Shown here in pieces: positions 10,059 to 21,999 of a DNA stretch of 64,000 nucleotides (its first letter is position 1; every line of letters begins with the position of its first letter). The position numbers and the translations under genes were made by a program. The notes beneath the pieces are model-generated. The model had not been told where the DNA came from, did not search any database, and was given only the letters and a program-made list of their open reading frames with translations. Location of the stretch: assembly GCA_002633025.1 (NCBI GenBank), contig NMRB01000869.1:118776-182775 (forward strand), in the 5' to 3' direction. Source of the stretch: Notospermus geniculatus. Lineage: Eukaryota; Nemertea; Pilidiophora; Heteronemertea; Lineidae.

Positions 10059-10147
10059 GTAAATGTATGCAGTACTCATCGATATGGTTAAACCAACATC
10101 TGGCCACATCAGTGGTCATGGTCTCTGTAGCCACTTAAATCGTCGAT

Positions 10148-10153
10148 AATAAA
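10148..10153 (+). promoter_or_regulatory. Candidate poly(A) signal after LamG3 read-through
   Basis: AATAAA lies 9 bases after the TAA that ends the LamG3 read-through frame. It could serve a shorter gene A transcript that retains the LamG3 donor. No matching signal is seen at the same place in B or C. Confidence 0.35.
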
Positions 10154-10179
10154 ATCGGACTTAACATACTCTACACGAT

Positions 10180-10440
10180 ACAACATTAGACATCGAAAAG
10201 CATACAACAACGGAGTTTGGCTTTGTTGGAAGACATGTGTTGTATCGTCTGGCCAGGGTCATTCAACAGTCTCCAACGTGCCATCAGCAACCAACCTGTT
10301 GGAAAAAAAATAAACATGCTTATTCTTTTTCAACAACACCCAACATGACGTGTGTGATGTTGGATAGTGTGGACGGCCTCATCCAACAAGATCAAACTTG
10401 GACCAACATCAAAGTTGGATGTTGTTTTAAATAATGGTTG
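10180..10440. repeat. CAACA/TGTTGG-rich segment
   Basis: Many short direct and inverted copies of CCAAC(A/T) and GTTGG occur, such as CCAACCTGTTGG and TTGGACCAACATC. It looks like a degraded palindromic element. No coding signature is seen. Confidence 0.4.
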
Positions 10441-10618
10441 TATCATGTAGACTCCCTGCTTTCGTCCCATGAGGACTCACGTTCCTGCCACACCGGGCTC
10501 AAGTGGTAGGAAACCCACAAAAGTGAATTGCCAGTGAAAGCCATGTTGCGCGAATAAAGGAGAGGCCCCTTAACATAAGTATATACATGTACATGTACAT
10601 GTAGGCCTACATGTACAT

Positions 10619-12748
10619 AATGAGCTACAACATTGGTAGTTTCATCAGCAGATGACCGTTGAAATTACTTGTGTAGGTGAGTATTTTGCAAGCAGAGTTA
10701 CACCCGTCTCCATCCATGTCAGGGATTGGTACAAAAACGGTCACCACGTAAGTATATGCGGCTGCGAAAAAAAACTCGAGCGGGTAATGACCCGTGAGAA
10801 ATCGACCAGAATCTCCCGCGGCGCTACTGTCCGTGTGAGTGAGCCCCGTGGGAATGTACCGGCAAAGACGGGAACCAGTCTATCTTTCGGTGAAAAGGAA
10901 TTCCCGCTAAAATTAAATACACTCCTATCCTGAAATTGGTATTTTAATGGATAAAGGTAGGTGATTGAACCGAAGTTTTATTGAAAATTGCAAAAATACT
11001 GGACTTCGCCATCCTAACGTCCGCTGTAGTCTGTGTAGATGGCAGTGAGACTACGACAGGGGCATTTACTTTTAGACCTACATGCGGCCTATACCTCAGC
11101 TATAGTGCAACCTATCGTGGGCCGTGTGGAAAGATCCAGCCGGCGGGACGTAGGAGGGCGAGGGTCCAGTATAGGGACCGAAATGGTAGATTTTGTGCGA
11201 GTTGAGTCGTTCGAGTGTGTAGTGTGAATGGTTGAACGAGCTGTGAATACGCATGTCCGCCTTCTCATGCTGAAAGACGTTGTCATGGATGCGTTGTTCG
11301 AGGAGTGAGATGACAATGCTCGAAAATCGCGTAAATGGACAGTTTAACTTACCGACCATGATGACGTTGAAGATCTTGTTCAAAGATTTAATTTGAATTT
11401 GAATTTGAATTTTGTTCGCCCAAGATGTTCCAATCGAATGGAAGTTGTGGTGTCAGGTGTTAGTAGCAGGAAGACCACGCCCTCTGCTGCAGGCTTTTGG
11501 AAAAGAAATCATGTCGTAAGACACTGATTAGCATAATTTTGGTCGGCCTACATTCTACCATCTTTCTCCCAATTCTTCCACAGGTCTACTCACCTAGTTT
11601 GAAATTCACTCGTGGGGAAAAAAGGAAAAAATATTCCCTCTTCAGGTTCTGTCAATCGGAAAACGCCGAAGCAGGTGCGCGAGTTTTGTGAATTTGCTGC
11701 TCCCATTAGGCCCTACTGTACGTGAATATTTATAAAGCTTTGGAAACCTCCCTTTGGCAAAATAATATTGAATTCTTTTCCTCTGAACGGAAGTGATCAA
11801 TGAGCTACAACATTGGTAGTTTCATCAGCAGATAACCGTTGAAATTACTTGTGTAGGTGAGTATTTTGCAGGCAGAGTTACACCCGTAGGAATTCCCGTT
11901 AAAATTAAATACACTCCTATCCTGAAATTGGTATTTTAATGGATAAAGGTAGGTGATTGAACCGAAGTTTTATTGAAAATTGCAAAAATACTGGACTTCG
12001 CCATCCTAACGTCCGCTGTAGTCTGTGTAGATGGCAGTGAGACCACGACAGGGGCATTTACTTTTAGACCTACATGCGGCCTGTACCTCAGCTATAGTGC
12101 AACCTATCGTGGGCCGTGTGGAAAGATCCAGCCGGCGGGACGTAGGAGGGCGAGGGTCCAGTAGAGGGACCGAAATGGTAGATTTTGTGCGAGTTGAGTC
12201 GTTCGAGTGTGTAGTGTGAATGGTTGAACGAGCTGTGAATACGCATGTCCGCCTTCTCATGCTAAGACTTTGTCTTGGATGCGTTGTTCGAGGTGTGAGA
12301 TGGGAATGCTCGAAAATCGCGTAAATGGACAGTTTAACTTACCGACCATGATGACGTTGAAGATGTTGGTCACCCAAGATGTTCCAATCGAATGGAAGTT
12401 GTGGTGTCAGGTGTTAGTAGCAGGAAGACCACGCCCTCTGCTGCAGGTTTCTGGAAAAGAAAACATTTCGTAAGACACTGAAGCATAATTTTGGTCGGCC
12501 TACATTCTACCATCTTTCTCCCAATTCTTCCACAGGTCTACTCACCTAGTTTGAAATTCACTCGTGGGAAAAAAGGCAAAAATATTCCCTCTTCAGGTTC
12601 TGTCAATCGGAAAACGCCGAAGCAGGTGCGCGAGTTTTGTGAATTTGCTGCTCACATAGGCCCTACTGTACGTGAATATTTATAAAGCTTTGGAAACCTC
12701 CCTTTGGCAAAATAATATTGAATTCTTTTCCTCTGAACGGAAGTGATC
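10619..12748 (+). repeat. R1 repeat, two tandem units
   Basis: Unit 1 (10619-11800) and unit 2 (11801-12748) both start ATGAGCTACAACATTGG and end CCTCTGAACGGAAGTGATC. Unit 2 has lost about 230 bases near its start. A related copy lies at 28567-29555, 3' of gene B. Several ORFs cross the unit but none is kept in frame between copies and none resembles a protein. Its position 3' of both A and B suggests it travelled with the gene duplication. Confidence 0.8.
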
Positions 12749-12880
12749 GAACGGGGCGCGCTAAAAAATTTGCTGACTTGTTTTGTGGCGAATACTAGTA
12801 CATTTATACTGAACATTTTAACGGGCAGTAGTGTCGTGTTATGACTTTGCGTAATATATTTCGTACGAGTTTTTTCTTAA

Positions 12881-13489
12881 NNNNNNNNNNNNNNNNNNNN
12901 NNNNNNNNNNNNNNNNNNNNNNNNNNNNNNNNNNNNNNNNNNNNNNNNNNNNNNNNNNNNNNNNNNNNNNNNNNNNNNNNNNNNNNNNNNNNNNNNNNNN
13001 NNNNNNNNNNNNNNNNNNNNNNNNNNNNNNNNNNNNNNNNNNNNNNNNNNNNNNNNNNNNNNNNNNNNNNNNNNNNNNNNNNNNNNNNNNNNNNNNNNNN
13101 NNNNNNNNNNNNNNNNNNNNNNNNNNNNNNNNNNNNNNNNNNNNNNNNNNNNNNNNNNNNNNNNNNNNNNNNNNNNNNNNNNNNNNNNNNNNNNNNNNNN
13201 NNNNNNNNNNNNNNNNNNNNNNNNNNNNNNNNNNNNNNNNNNNNNNNNNNNNNNNNNNNNNNNNNNNNNNNNNNNNNNNNNNNNNNNNNNNNNNNNNNNN
13301 NNNNNNNNNNNNNNNNNNNNNNNNNNNNNNNNNNNNNNNNNNNNNNNNNNNNNNNNNNNNNNNNNNNNNNNNNNNNNNNNNNNNNNNNNNNNNNNNNNNN
13401 NNNNNNNNNNNNNNNNNNNNNNNNNNNNNNNNNNNNNNNNNNNNNNNNNNNNNNNNNNNNNNNNNNNNNNNNNNNNNNNNNNNNNNNNN
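12881..13489. other. Assembly gap (609 N)
   Basis: Unsequenced gap. It lies between genes A and B and could hide further exons, for example a LamG4 exon of gene A. Confidence 1.
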
Positions 13490-14175
13490 AATAGGAGCAG
13501 TCAGCCGCGCATATTGCTAACAGATGGCAGCACAGTCTTAGCGGACCAAATGTACAGGAAATCTATTATGATCGCTGCTCGATCGATAATGACTGGGTCC
13601 GCCAGATGCATTGAATTGGGCCCTAGTGACACCTAGTGGTCAACTCACTGACAGCTCCTATTGAAACTGCGAGTTGTTGTCCGTTTAGTAGGTTTTCTGT
13701 CAACATCAGGCGACTGTGATCGTGATCTTTACTGGTTCATCGCTACATCGCTACAGAGTGTGAAATCACTGTTTGATATAACGGCACCTCCCCAAGGTCG
13801 TTAAATATCAAACTTACGGATGGATTTCCTTTGGACGATATAAATAGATGTGTCCCCCCACAACTGTTAAAGTGCGAACAGTTAAGTATCTGCATGCTGT
13901 AACCCATGATATTCCTAAGACCAAACCGAAACCGTTTTGATTTTTTGTGGCGAATGGCAATGCATTCATAAAAAGATGACCGACACCCTTAGAGATTAGA
14001 TCAGGAAATCAGGGTTACGACAGACGCAGATGAAACGGGCAAAGGCCCTCTCCCTGTGATCCCTGATGCTACGTGATACGTGTCCGATCATTCAGTGTCC
14101 GGGCATGCAGGCTGTTTATCATACACCCGTGATGACGTCATCGAGCATGATGTTTCATATTTCATGATGTTCCAT

Positions 14176-14253
14176 GCGCTGCCTGACACCGGGACTCAGA
14201 CTGCCCTGTTTAAAAAGCAGCTTAAGACACACCTTTTTAATACTGCCTATTAA
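14176..14253 (+). pseudogene. Reverse-transcriptase C-terminal relic (LINE tail)
   Basis: The frame reads ALPDTGTQTALFKKQLKTHL then FNTAY and a stop. The FKxxLKTHLF motif just before the end is typical of the C-terminus of non-LTR retrotransposon reverse transcriptases (CR1/L2-like). Only the last 25 codons are recognisable, and the upstream sequence is non-coding, so this is a dead 3' fragment. Confidence 0.6.
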
Positions 14254-14400
14254 TTTTTATGCGTTTTTCTCTTTTTGTACTCCTGCTCTTACTTAATGCT
14301 GTCGCTAATATCTTACCTGTACTCGGTTGTTTTACTAGGCCTATGTTTTGATTGTAGAGTACTTTTAAAAAGCACTTTGTTAAGCACTGTAATATAATAA

Positions 14401-14604
14401 ATTGTGACCCTCCACAGCAAAACCAGTCGCATGTCGGTCTTAGCTTGGCAAGTTGAGACCAAATGTTTGTCACTTTCAATATTGTCAGCCTATTATGAAA
14501 TCTGAAATAATCTATTTCTTCCATTCTCTTCTGGTGTCATCTTAGTTCGTTGCGGCTCACCTTCTGAGCGACATGCGACTGGTTTTGTTCTGGAGGGTCA
14601 CAAT
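14401..14604. mobile_element. GTGACCCTCC-type MITE, copy 1
   Basis: A 204-bp element with terminal inverted repeats ATTGTGACCCTCC ... GGAGGGTCACAAT. The arms extend through GCAAAACCAGTCGCATGTCG. It contains no coding sequence and is followed by a short ATT repeat. Confidence 0.85.
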
Positions 14605-14878
14605 TATTATTATTATTATAACACCTTGTGTACGGTGAAAACCAATAGCACAGTTTTTGTAAGCTAAAAACATCAATTCGTATAAAGAAAACTCGCAGAA
14701 ACAAGGCGGTTCATTCTTTTCTCTTGTTGATGTGGGAAATTTCATAAAATGGAAGCCGAGTTTTAAAAAGCAGAGGTTTCATTAATTACCTGTACTCGGT
14801 TGTTTTACTCCGTCACTAGGCCTATGTTTTGATTGTAGAGTGCTTTTAAAAAGCACTTTGTTAAGCACTGTAATATAA

Positions 14879-15082
14879 ATTGTGACCCTCCACAGCAAAA
14901 CCAGTCGCATGTCGCTCTTAGCTTGGCAGGTTGAGACCAAATGGTTGTCACTTTCAATATTGCCTGTCTATTATGAAATCTGAAATAATCTATTTCTTCC
15001 ATTCTCTTCTGGTGTCATCTTAGTTCGTTGAGGCTCACCTTCTGAGCGACATGCGACTGGTTTTGTTCTGGAGGGTCACAAT
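14879..15082. mobile_element. GTGACCCTCC-type MITE, copy 2
   Basis: Same element and ends as the copy at 14401, produced by the tandem duplication of 14313-14783. A few substitutions separate the two. Confidence 0.85.
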
Positions 15083-15094
15083 TATTATTATTAT

Positions 15095-15584
15095 CATAAA
15101 GGAATCAACCATAAAGGTTCAACTGACAAATTTAGCATTTTTATAAATGTGGACAATATCCCTTTAAAACCCAACAGATTTGCATTCTGACGTTTCCATG
15201 TGATAGGCAAGACCCTTCTGCACATTCACTGCAAATTGTGTTGAATTCCGACAAGTTGATCTTATGATATAAAAGGTCTGAATTAATGAGAACCCCACGA
15301 ACGATGTGTGTTCAGGGTCATCGGTGTACATTTGAATAGGCTGACGTACATTTGTACATGGAACACTAATTGTGCTGAAAATAGCTTATTTATCGTCAGA
15401 AATGGAATTCAAAGTATCATGTTGACAGGTTCATGTACCTCTTCACCACAAAAAAAGTTGAAGCTCGTGCCTATTACGTAAAGCCAAAATTCAGGCAGTG
15501 AAAGACATCTGGTGGCAACACAGGAAGTTATCCCTCAGTAAGCTCATCGTTCGCAGTTAAACCTTTATGGTTGATTCCTTTATG
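15095..15584. mobile_element. MITE with 26-bp inverted ends CATAAAGGAATCAACCATAA
   Basis: The left end CATAAAGGAATCAACCATAA (then AGGTT) is the exact reverse complement of the right end, which terminates TTGATTCCTTTATG. It interrupts the ATT repeat of the second duplicated unit; the unoccupied site is present in the first unit near 14603. A half-copy in reverse orientation is at 46860-47105 in the Ig gene. Confidence 0.85.
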
Positions 15585-16384
15585 TTATTATTATAACATC
15601 TTGTGTACGGTGAAAACCAATAGCACAGTTTTTGTAAGCTAAAAACATCAATTCGTATAAAGAAAATTCGCAGAAACAAGGCGGTTCATTCTTTTCTCTT
15701 GTTGATGTGGGAAATTTCATAAAATGGAAGCCGAGTTTTAAAAAGCAGAGGTTTCATTAAATCGAGTCCGTTCAGGCTTTGAGCATCCGACAATTTCTGA
15801 AAAGCGATAAAATCTGGCCACTCCTTCCATGGTCCGCTGAGAAAAGTTCATTATGGTCGGTAATATCTACAAGTAATGTGTCGATGAACTGAACCAAAAC
15901 ACACAGACAGCCATTAACTCGTTCAGGTTTTGAGCATCCATGATTATTTCACGACAATTTCTGATGCAAAGTGATAAAATCTGGCCACTCCTTCCATGGT
16001 CCGCTGAGAAAAGTTCATTATGGTCGGTAAAATACGTAAGTAATGTGTTGATGAACTGAACCAAAACACCCAAAGTGTCATTCGCTATCAGCAAAAGTAG
16101 TTTTTTATTCGTAAACTGCATTAACCACGCATTAAAAATTCAGGTTCAGGATAGGCATTTTATCATTTATTTATCATTATAGGCCTAATGGTGGAATTAA
16201 TTAGTTCGACCCTAAGTGGGTAGTTGTCGTTTTTCGACAGTTTTAACATAAAACCAGACATTCGCTGCTCATTGTTCAGTTGGTATTCGAAGGATTCAAT
16301 ATGAGCACATCACGGAGACAGATACCCGGACTGGATGATCAAAAAATGTGTCGTTTAGTTTAGCGAAATTTCAATTCAACAGGT

Positions 16385-16555
16385 CAACCAAGAAATTAAA
16401 AAACACAACAACTTCTGGTCTGATCTTAGGAAACATTCCAAATCAATCGAATTTTGGATTCTTGCCGAAATTTTCCGGAGGTGTGCCCGATTCTAGACAA
16501 ATTACATGTAGCGAAATCTTCTGAACACGGAGTTTCAATAGACCCAAGAGACAAT
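16385..16555 (+). promoter_or_regulatory. 5' flank conserved between first-exon copies (gene B)
   Basis: The stretch with AAATCAATCGAATTTTGGAT and GTGCCCGATTCTAGACA also lies upstream of the signal exons at 911 and 2634. It is probably promoter plus 5' UTR. The TATA-like core present in the gene A copies is absent here. Function is inferred from conservation and position. Confidence 0.35.
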
Positions 16556-16610
16556 ATGGACCTGCTGTGCCGTATACTGGTCGCTAGCTACCTTCTGGCG
16601 CTCACAAGAG
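16556..16610 (+). CDS. Signal-peptide first exon (gene B)
   Basis: A 55-nt exon with the leader MDLLCRILVASYLLALTR, one extra base and a GTAAGT donor (phase 1). It differs from the gene A copies mainly at silent sites and at the last codon (Arg for Lys). Joined to the PAN exon at 21736 it gives ALTRA-GLVV, suitable for cleavage after Ala. The start is fixed by conservation with 911 and 2634. The next exon in frame is PAN copy B1 (decayed) or B2. Confidence 0.82.
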
Positions 16611-17593
16611 GTAAGTTGATTGTTTGGCATATACCAATTTCTCGCATTTCACAAAAATTTATGAGAACCCTCTTCAACTTTTTTACACCCGGCAGGACGC
16701 GCCAAAATGAAAATTGTTTGAATATGTGGATGTACGTGTACAAGTCATGGACATACTTTACATTCATTTCTCTAAGACCAGTGCCGGATATGCAGGCCTT
16801 GCGTCAAGTCCAACCCCTCATTACCTTCAGTTGAATATGGTTGACCAATTGGCAGGGTATTGTGTCCTTGTGTGCGCCGATGCAGAGAAGGTCACCCTGT
16901 CTGTTACACTGAGTTAGACTGAACTGATTCATCTTTTGTGGGGTGACTTTAGAACTTGTAGTATACGGGGCGTGGCTTGTGGCTTTTCTATTTTGGCCAG
17001 TATTTTGACCACACTGTTCCAAGAGCAGGTCAATGGAGAGTGTGAACCAATATTACGCTTAACGTCTGGGTTTTGTGGCAGCATCTCCTCGGAAACCGCG
17101 CGACCAAATATCGTGAAATTTGGTATTAGGGGGGTTTCGGATACGAGGATTATGTTCAGCTATGTCTTAAAACCGAGTATGCCACAGGAAAAAAGTTATC
17201 ATTCATTTTTTGCGAATCTCATCCGGCCACGGGTCTCATCGCTGGCGCCATGCACAAGCGCCATCTTCCGGATGCACTGCGACCTATTTGGCGATTTTTG
17301 CGTAATTTCACGCATCTCCTCTGAAACCGCCGTGAATAATGAGTCGCTTTTCTGCATGCACCGTTTATACTATGTCACAAAGACGATGCGCCAGGTTTCA
17401 ACTTATTTATGAAGTGAATAGTGCATTTTAAAACCATTTTTGCAACTAAATTCGGCGAAATGAATAACCTGCTAACCGTGGAAAAAGTACCCCAAACCAT
17501 GTCCGTATATTATTACGGGAGTCGGCGATTCTAAAACTGCTAGGGCGGCTCCCGTGGCCTATTACATATTAGAGCCTGAACTAGGTCTAGGCC

Positions 17594-17850
17594 CTCAGCC
17601 CCCCCCCCCCCCGGGGGTAGAAGTCCTACGGGGGTAAATGTCCGGGGGGGGGGCAGAAGTCCTATGGGGGAAAGTCCTAGGCCTACACTGGGGTATGTCC
17701 AGTGGGTAGATGTCCGGGGCCAGTCTGTCCTAGCCTAGGGGAGCAGATGTCCTACGGGGGTAAATGTCTGGGGGAGGGGCAAATGTCCAGGCGGCAGATG
17801 TCCTAGGGGGCGAATGTCCGCAGGGCAAATGTCCTGATACATTTCTAAAC
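17594..17850. repeat. G-rich minisatellite
   Basis: Irregular tandem copies of a unit like GGGGGTAAATGTCCGGGG or GGGGGCAGATGTCCTA, with runs of C and G. It is related to the fragment at 1-52. It is a possible G-quadruplex former; no gene is present. Confidence 0.7.
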
Positions 17851-18659
17851 AAAATTAGGGGGTGTATCCCCCGGATCTGACCTTGGGAATGCCCGCCGTG
17901 CACATAGCCTACCCCGTGCGTAGCACGGGTATCAGCTAGTCAACCTGAATGGTCTAAAAGTAGGCCCTATGACCTCATTCATATTAAAGCGGAGGGAGGT
18001 GCATAAGGATATAATGCACTGGTCTTAGAGAAATGAATGTAAAGTATTAAGTTTATCTACAACTGACACCTTGAATATTTCAAATATTTCTGGGCCAATT
18101 TTAACACGGTTTGTTCCTTATGAAAGTACATCTTGTTGGTCATATTTCTGTATCAAAATGCTGGAAGTTAGGAAAGCTCGTCAGAAAACCCCCTAAAAAG
18201 CAACATTGTATTATGTAATTTTTTGTGACTTTTGTTACAGTTTTGATAGAGTGGAACCTTCTTTTTATTTTGGGCTGTGTTTCATCAAAATCTGTTGAGT
18301 GGTTGCTGAGATATTTGAGATTATCAAAATTTCGATAATTTGAGAATATCCAATTTTTCACAAGATTTTGATATCAGTGGACAGAGCTCACCTAAAAAAC
18401 GTAGAAGTATGAAGTTTTGGAACTTTTAGCCGAAACTTTTCGAAGTTGAGCATGTTTTCAAAATATCAACATTTTGATACTTTGAAAAATATGCAATATA
18501 TTTCTGCCCAGTTAACACAAAAAGTTCCAAAATTTTGTAAACCCATATTCTGAGGTTGGCTCTATCTAATGGCATCAAAATTTCCTAAAACATGCGAAAA
18601 TCTCAAATTATCAAAATTTTGATAATTTCAAATATCTCAACAATCACTCAACATAGGCC

Positions 18660-18860
18660 TACATGCATGCGTGCGTGCGTGCGTGCGTGCATGCATGCAT
18701 GCATGCATGCATGTAGGCCTATGTATGTATGTATGTACGTACCTATACGTACGTACGTACGTACGTACGTATGTATGTATGTAGCCTATGTATGTATGTA
18801 TGTATGCATGAATGCATGCATTCATGCATGCATGTATGCATGCATGTGTGTGTGGACGTA
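18660..18860. repeat. Tetranucleotide array (GCGT/GCAT/GTAT/GTAC)n
   Basis: Blocks of GCGT, GCAT, GTAT and GTAC repeats with TAGGCCTATG between them. The open frames across it (CVRAC/MHAC/YVCM strings) are repeat artefacts. Confidence 0.9.
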
Positions 18861-19577
18861 CAGTCACGGACATAAGTTTTATCTACATCTGATACTTGAA
18901 TATTTCAAGTACTACGCCAATTTTAACACGGTTTGTTCTATATGAAAGTACATCTTGTTGGTCACATTTTTGCATCAAAATGTTGGAAATTTGGAAATAT
19001 CATAATTATGTACATGTATAGCTCATCAGAAAAAAACACACTAAAATCAAACTTTTTATTACCGGTAGGCTATGTAATAGTTTTGTGATGCATGCATGCG
19101 TTCGTGCGTACGTACATGTAGGTACGTACCTACGCACCCGCGCACATACCTACACACATGCATACATACATACGTACGTACGGCATGCGGGTTTTCCCGC
19201 ACGATTTCTATGTGTCCGCGTTGAACTACAAAGGAACAAGGTACCAGTACCCATTTCGTTTTGATTGAACCCAATGGATTGCAGGTGTAATATTTTTCAT
19301 TACCCCCGTTTGCCAATTCCTCCCAACATGCCCAACAGAAGTTTGAAGGAATAGCCTGCGATGTGACAATGGGGAGGCAGTGATAAATATGTCTCTCCGT
19401 TTTTGACAACAAAGCGGGCATTGGCATACTCAGACATTACACCTGAATCATTTTTTTGGTGAATGCACATTTTCTTCATACACGTCATCACTATTGTCAT
19501 ACTAGTCTATACATATTAGTTATACGTACATGTATGTACCAAGAACGTGTTTGTGCGTATTTTAAATTTGATTCCAG

Positions 19578-19858
19578 CGGGCCTGGTCGTCAATGTCTGC
19601 AAATACACGCACAACACGAAAAAATATCCCGCTGATGCCGATTGCGTTGGGCGCGACATCATCTACTACAGTGACACGTCTCTAGAGCAATGCCAGACGA
19701 TGTGTTCCAAGCGAGTTGACTGCCGATCCGTACAGGCGAAACAGTCCACACCGCCACATTGCTGGCTGAAGCATTATGCATGTAAAGACAACCAATTTAA
19801 AACTGTATACCTGGGTCATTTCGGTGGAAAGAGGTGCCGAAGCAGTTGTTATGAGTGA
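19578..19858 (+). pseudogene. Decayed PAN exon copy B1 (gene B)
   Basis: The acceptor (TTTGATTCCAG) and the PAN core (VNVCKYTHNTKKYP, SLEQCQTMCSKRVDC, CWLKHYACKD) are intact, but after CKDNQF the sequence diverges from the sister exons. The phase-1 GTAAG donor is missing. The only strong downstream donor (TATGA|GTGAGT) is in phase 2 and would break the frame with the micro-exon. The frame ends at a TGA at 19856-19858. It is most likely a dead duplicate skipped in splicing. An alternative is that it is a terminal exon of a short PAN-only form. Confidence 0.6.
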
Positions 19859-20589
19859 GTATAAAAAGAAAAAATGCGTTTCATTAATATTCAAAGAAAT
19901 ATTGAATTTAGTAGCTGTCTATTTACTTTTGACTAAGGGTGTACGTGTACAGTCATGGACATATTAAGTTTATCTACAACTGACACCTTGAATATTTCAA
20001 ATAATACTGGGCCAATTTTAACACGGTTTGTTCCTTATGAAAGTACATCTTGTTGGTCATATTTCTGTATCAAAATGCTGGAAGTTTGGAAATATAATTG
20101 TAATTATGTAATAGCTCGTCAGAAACCCCCTAAAAATCAACATTGTATTATGTAATTTTTTGTGACTTTTGTTACAGTTTTGATAGAGTGGAACCTTCTT
20201 TTTGTTTTGGGCTGTGTTTTATCAAAATCTGTTGAGGGGTTGCTGAGATATCTGAGATTATCAAAATTTCGATAATTTGAGAATATCCAATTTTTCACAA
20301 GATTTTGATATCAGTGGACAGAGCTCACCTAAAAAACGTAGAAGTATGAAGTTTTGGAACTTTTAGCCGAAACTATTCGAAGTTGAGCATGTTTTCAAAA
20401 TATCAACATTTTGATACTTTGAGAAAAATATGCAATATTTCTGCCCAGTTAACACAAAAAGTTCCAAAATTTTGTAAACCCATATTCTGAGGTTGGCTCT
20501 ATCTAATGGCATCAGAATTTCCTAAAACATGCGAAAATCTCAAATTATCAAAATTTTGATAATTTCAAATATCTCAGCAATCACTCAAC

Positions 20590-20800
20590 ATACATGCGTG
20601 CGTGCGTGCGTGCGTGCATGCATGCATGCATGTAGACCTATGTACGTATGTATGTATGTATGTACATACGTACGTACGTACGTACGTACGTACGTACGTA
20701 CGTATGTATGTATGTATGTATGTATGTATGTATGTATGTATGTATGTATGTATGTAGCCTATGTATGTATGCATGCATGAATGCATGCATGTGTGTGGAC
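20590..20800. repeat. Tetranucleotide array, duplicate
   Basis: Second copy of the array at 18660, with a long GTAC run followed by a long GTAT run. It is the unstable part of the duplicated unit. Confidence 0.9.
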
Positions 20801-21735
20801 ATACAGTCACGGACATAAGTTTTATCTACATCTGATACTTGAATATTTCAAGTACTACGCCAATTTTAACACGGTTTGTTCCATATGAAAGTACATCTTG
20901 TTGGTCACATTTTTGCATCAAAATTTTGGAAATTTGGAAATATCATAATTATCAGGAGGTAATAATGTATATAACAGCCTGTTCCTCTGCTCAAAATCAT
21001 CGTTTGATGAGACCTGATGAAGACCTAGTAGGGGTCGAAAGCTAGTCTCAATAATACTAAGTTGATCATGAAAAAGGTGTTTTCGAATTTCTTCATTTTT
21101 ATATCATTGCTGATCAACACGGCACCCATCAATACGTTATACATGTACATGTAATGAAATCTGAGGGCAAACGTTGTTGCCAAACCTGTACTTCACTAGT
21201 TATCCTTGCCAACATCTGAATTCATAGACGAGGCCAGCTCTGGTAAGGGTCCGTGTACAGTTGCAATGCGTTCGCACCGAAACACTGAAAAACTTTACAC
21301 CGGTGCGTCCGACACAGAAATCGTGCGGCATGCGGGTTTTCCCGCACGATTTCTATGTGCCCGCCTTGAACTACAAAGGAACAAAGTACCAGTACGCATT
21401 TCGTTTTGATTGAACCCAATAGATTGCAGGTGTAATATTTTTCATTACCCCCGTTTGCCAATTCCTCCCAACATGCCCAACAGAAGTTTGAAGGAATAAG
21501 CCTGCGACATGACAATGGGGAGGCAGTGATAAACATGTTTCTCCGTTTTTGACAATAAAGCGGGCATTGGCATACGGGAGGCATTCTCAGACATTACACC
21601 TGAATCATTTTTTTTGGTGAATGCACATTTTCTTCATACACGTCATCACTATTGTCATACTAGTCTATACATATTAGTTATACGTACATGTATGTACCAA
21701 GAACGTGTTTGTGCGTATTTTGAATTTGATTCCAG

Positions 21736-21999
21736 CGGGCCTGGTCGTCAATGTCTGCAAATACACGCACAACACGAAAAAATATTCCGCTGGTGCCGAT
21801 TGCCCTGGCTACGACATCATCGACTACAGTGACAAGTCTCTAGAGCAATGCCAGACGATGTGTTCCAGGCGAGCAAACTGCCGGTCCGTACAGGCACTCC
21901 AGTCCACACCTCCACGGTGCTGGCTGAAGTATTCAATACTGCATGATGCATGTAAAGACCACGAATTTAGGCGTCACTCCAAAGGGAATATGTATATGA
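21736..21999 (+). CDS. PAN/Apple domain exon B2 (gene B)
   Basis: The 88-codon exon lies between TTTGATTCCAG and GTAAGTTG, phase 1 on both sides. It is the intact sister of the gene A PAN exon: VNVCKYTHNTKK, SLEQCQTMCSRRANC, CWLKYSILHDACKDHEF and a basic end. It is four residues longer than the gene A exon because of an insertion (SILHD) between the Trp-Leu-Lys motif and the last Cys. It follows the leader exon (16556) directly if B1 is skipped and joins the micro-exon at 23107. It would form the ligand-binding N-terminus of the secreted product. Confidence 0.86.

Larger units (their letters stand above)
911..10138 (+). other. Gene A locus: PAN-LamG1-LamG2-LamG3 secreted protein
   Basis: Model: signal exon 911-965 or 2634-2688, PAN 6041-6292, micro-exon 6508-6522, LamG1 6864-7535, LamG2 8388-9050, LamG3 9456-10058. 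Every junction is phase 1 with consensus GT/AG ends. The sum is 2260 nt (753 codons plus 1), so either another exon follows or LamG3 is read through to the stop at 10136-10138, 9 bases before an AATAAA. No fourth LamG exon is visible before gene B, although the gap at 12881-13489 could hide sequence. Confidence 0.75.
14313..15760 (+). repeat. Tandem duplication, second unit split by a MITE
   Basis: Unit 1 (about 14313-14783) and unit 2 (about 14786-15760) both run from TTACCTGTACTCGGTTG to AAAGCAGAGGTTTCATTAA. Unit 2 is longer because a 490-bp MITE (15095-15584) sits inside its ATT-repeat. Each unit holds one GTGACCCTCC MITE. Confidence 0.85.

Noticed and set aside
11039-11227. Repeated 62-residue frame MAVRLRQGHLLLDLHAAYTS in R1 copies
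   Set aside because: It is present in two R1 units but broken in the third (28567-29555), and amino acid changes are no rarer than silent ones by eye. It is treated as non-coding repeat.
12841-13494. 217-residue frame over the N gap
   Set aside because: Almost all of it is unknown sequence, so it has no coding evidence.
16936-17412. 158-residue open frame (starts MWGDFRTCSIRGVACG)
   Set aside because: No splice pair, domain motif or conserved copy. Its CATCTCCTC.GAAACCGC stretch is repeated twice in the DNA, which explains the ISSETA repeat in translation.
18592-18945. 117-residue frame with repeated CVRAC/MHAC/YVCM
   Set aside because: It is a translation of the tetranucleotide array; the same applies to frames at 18637, 20529 and 20574.
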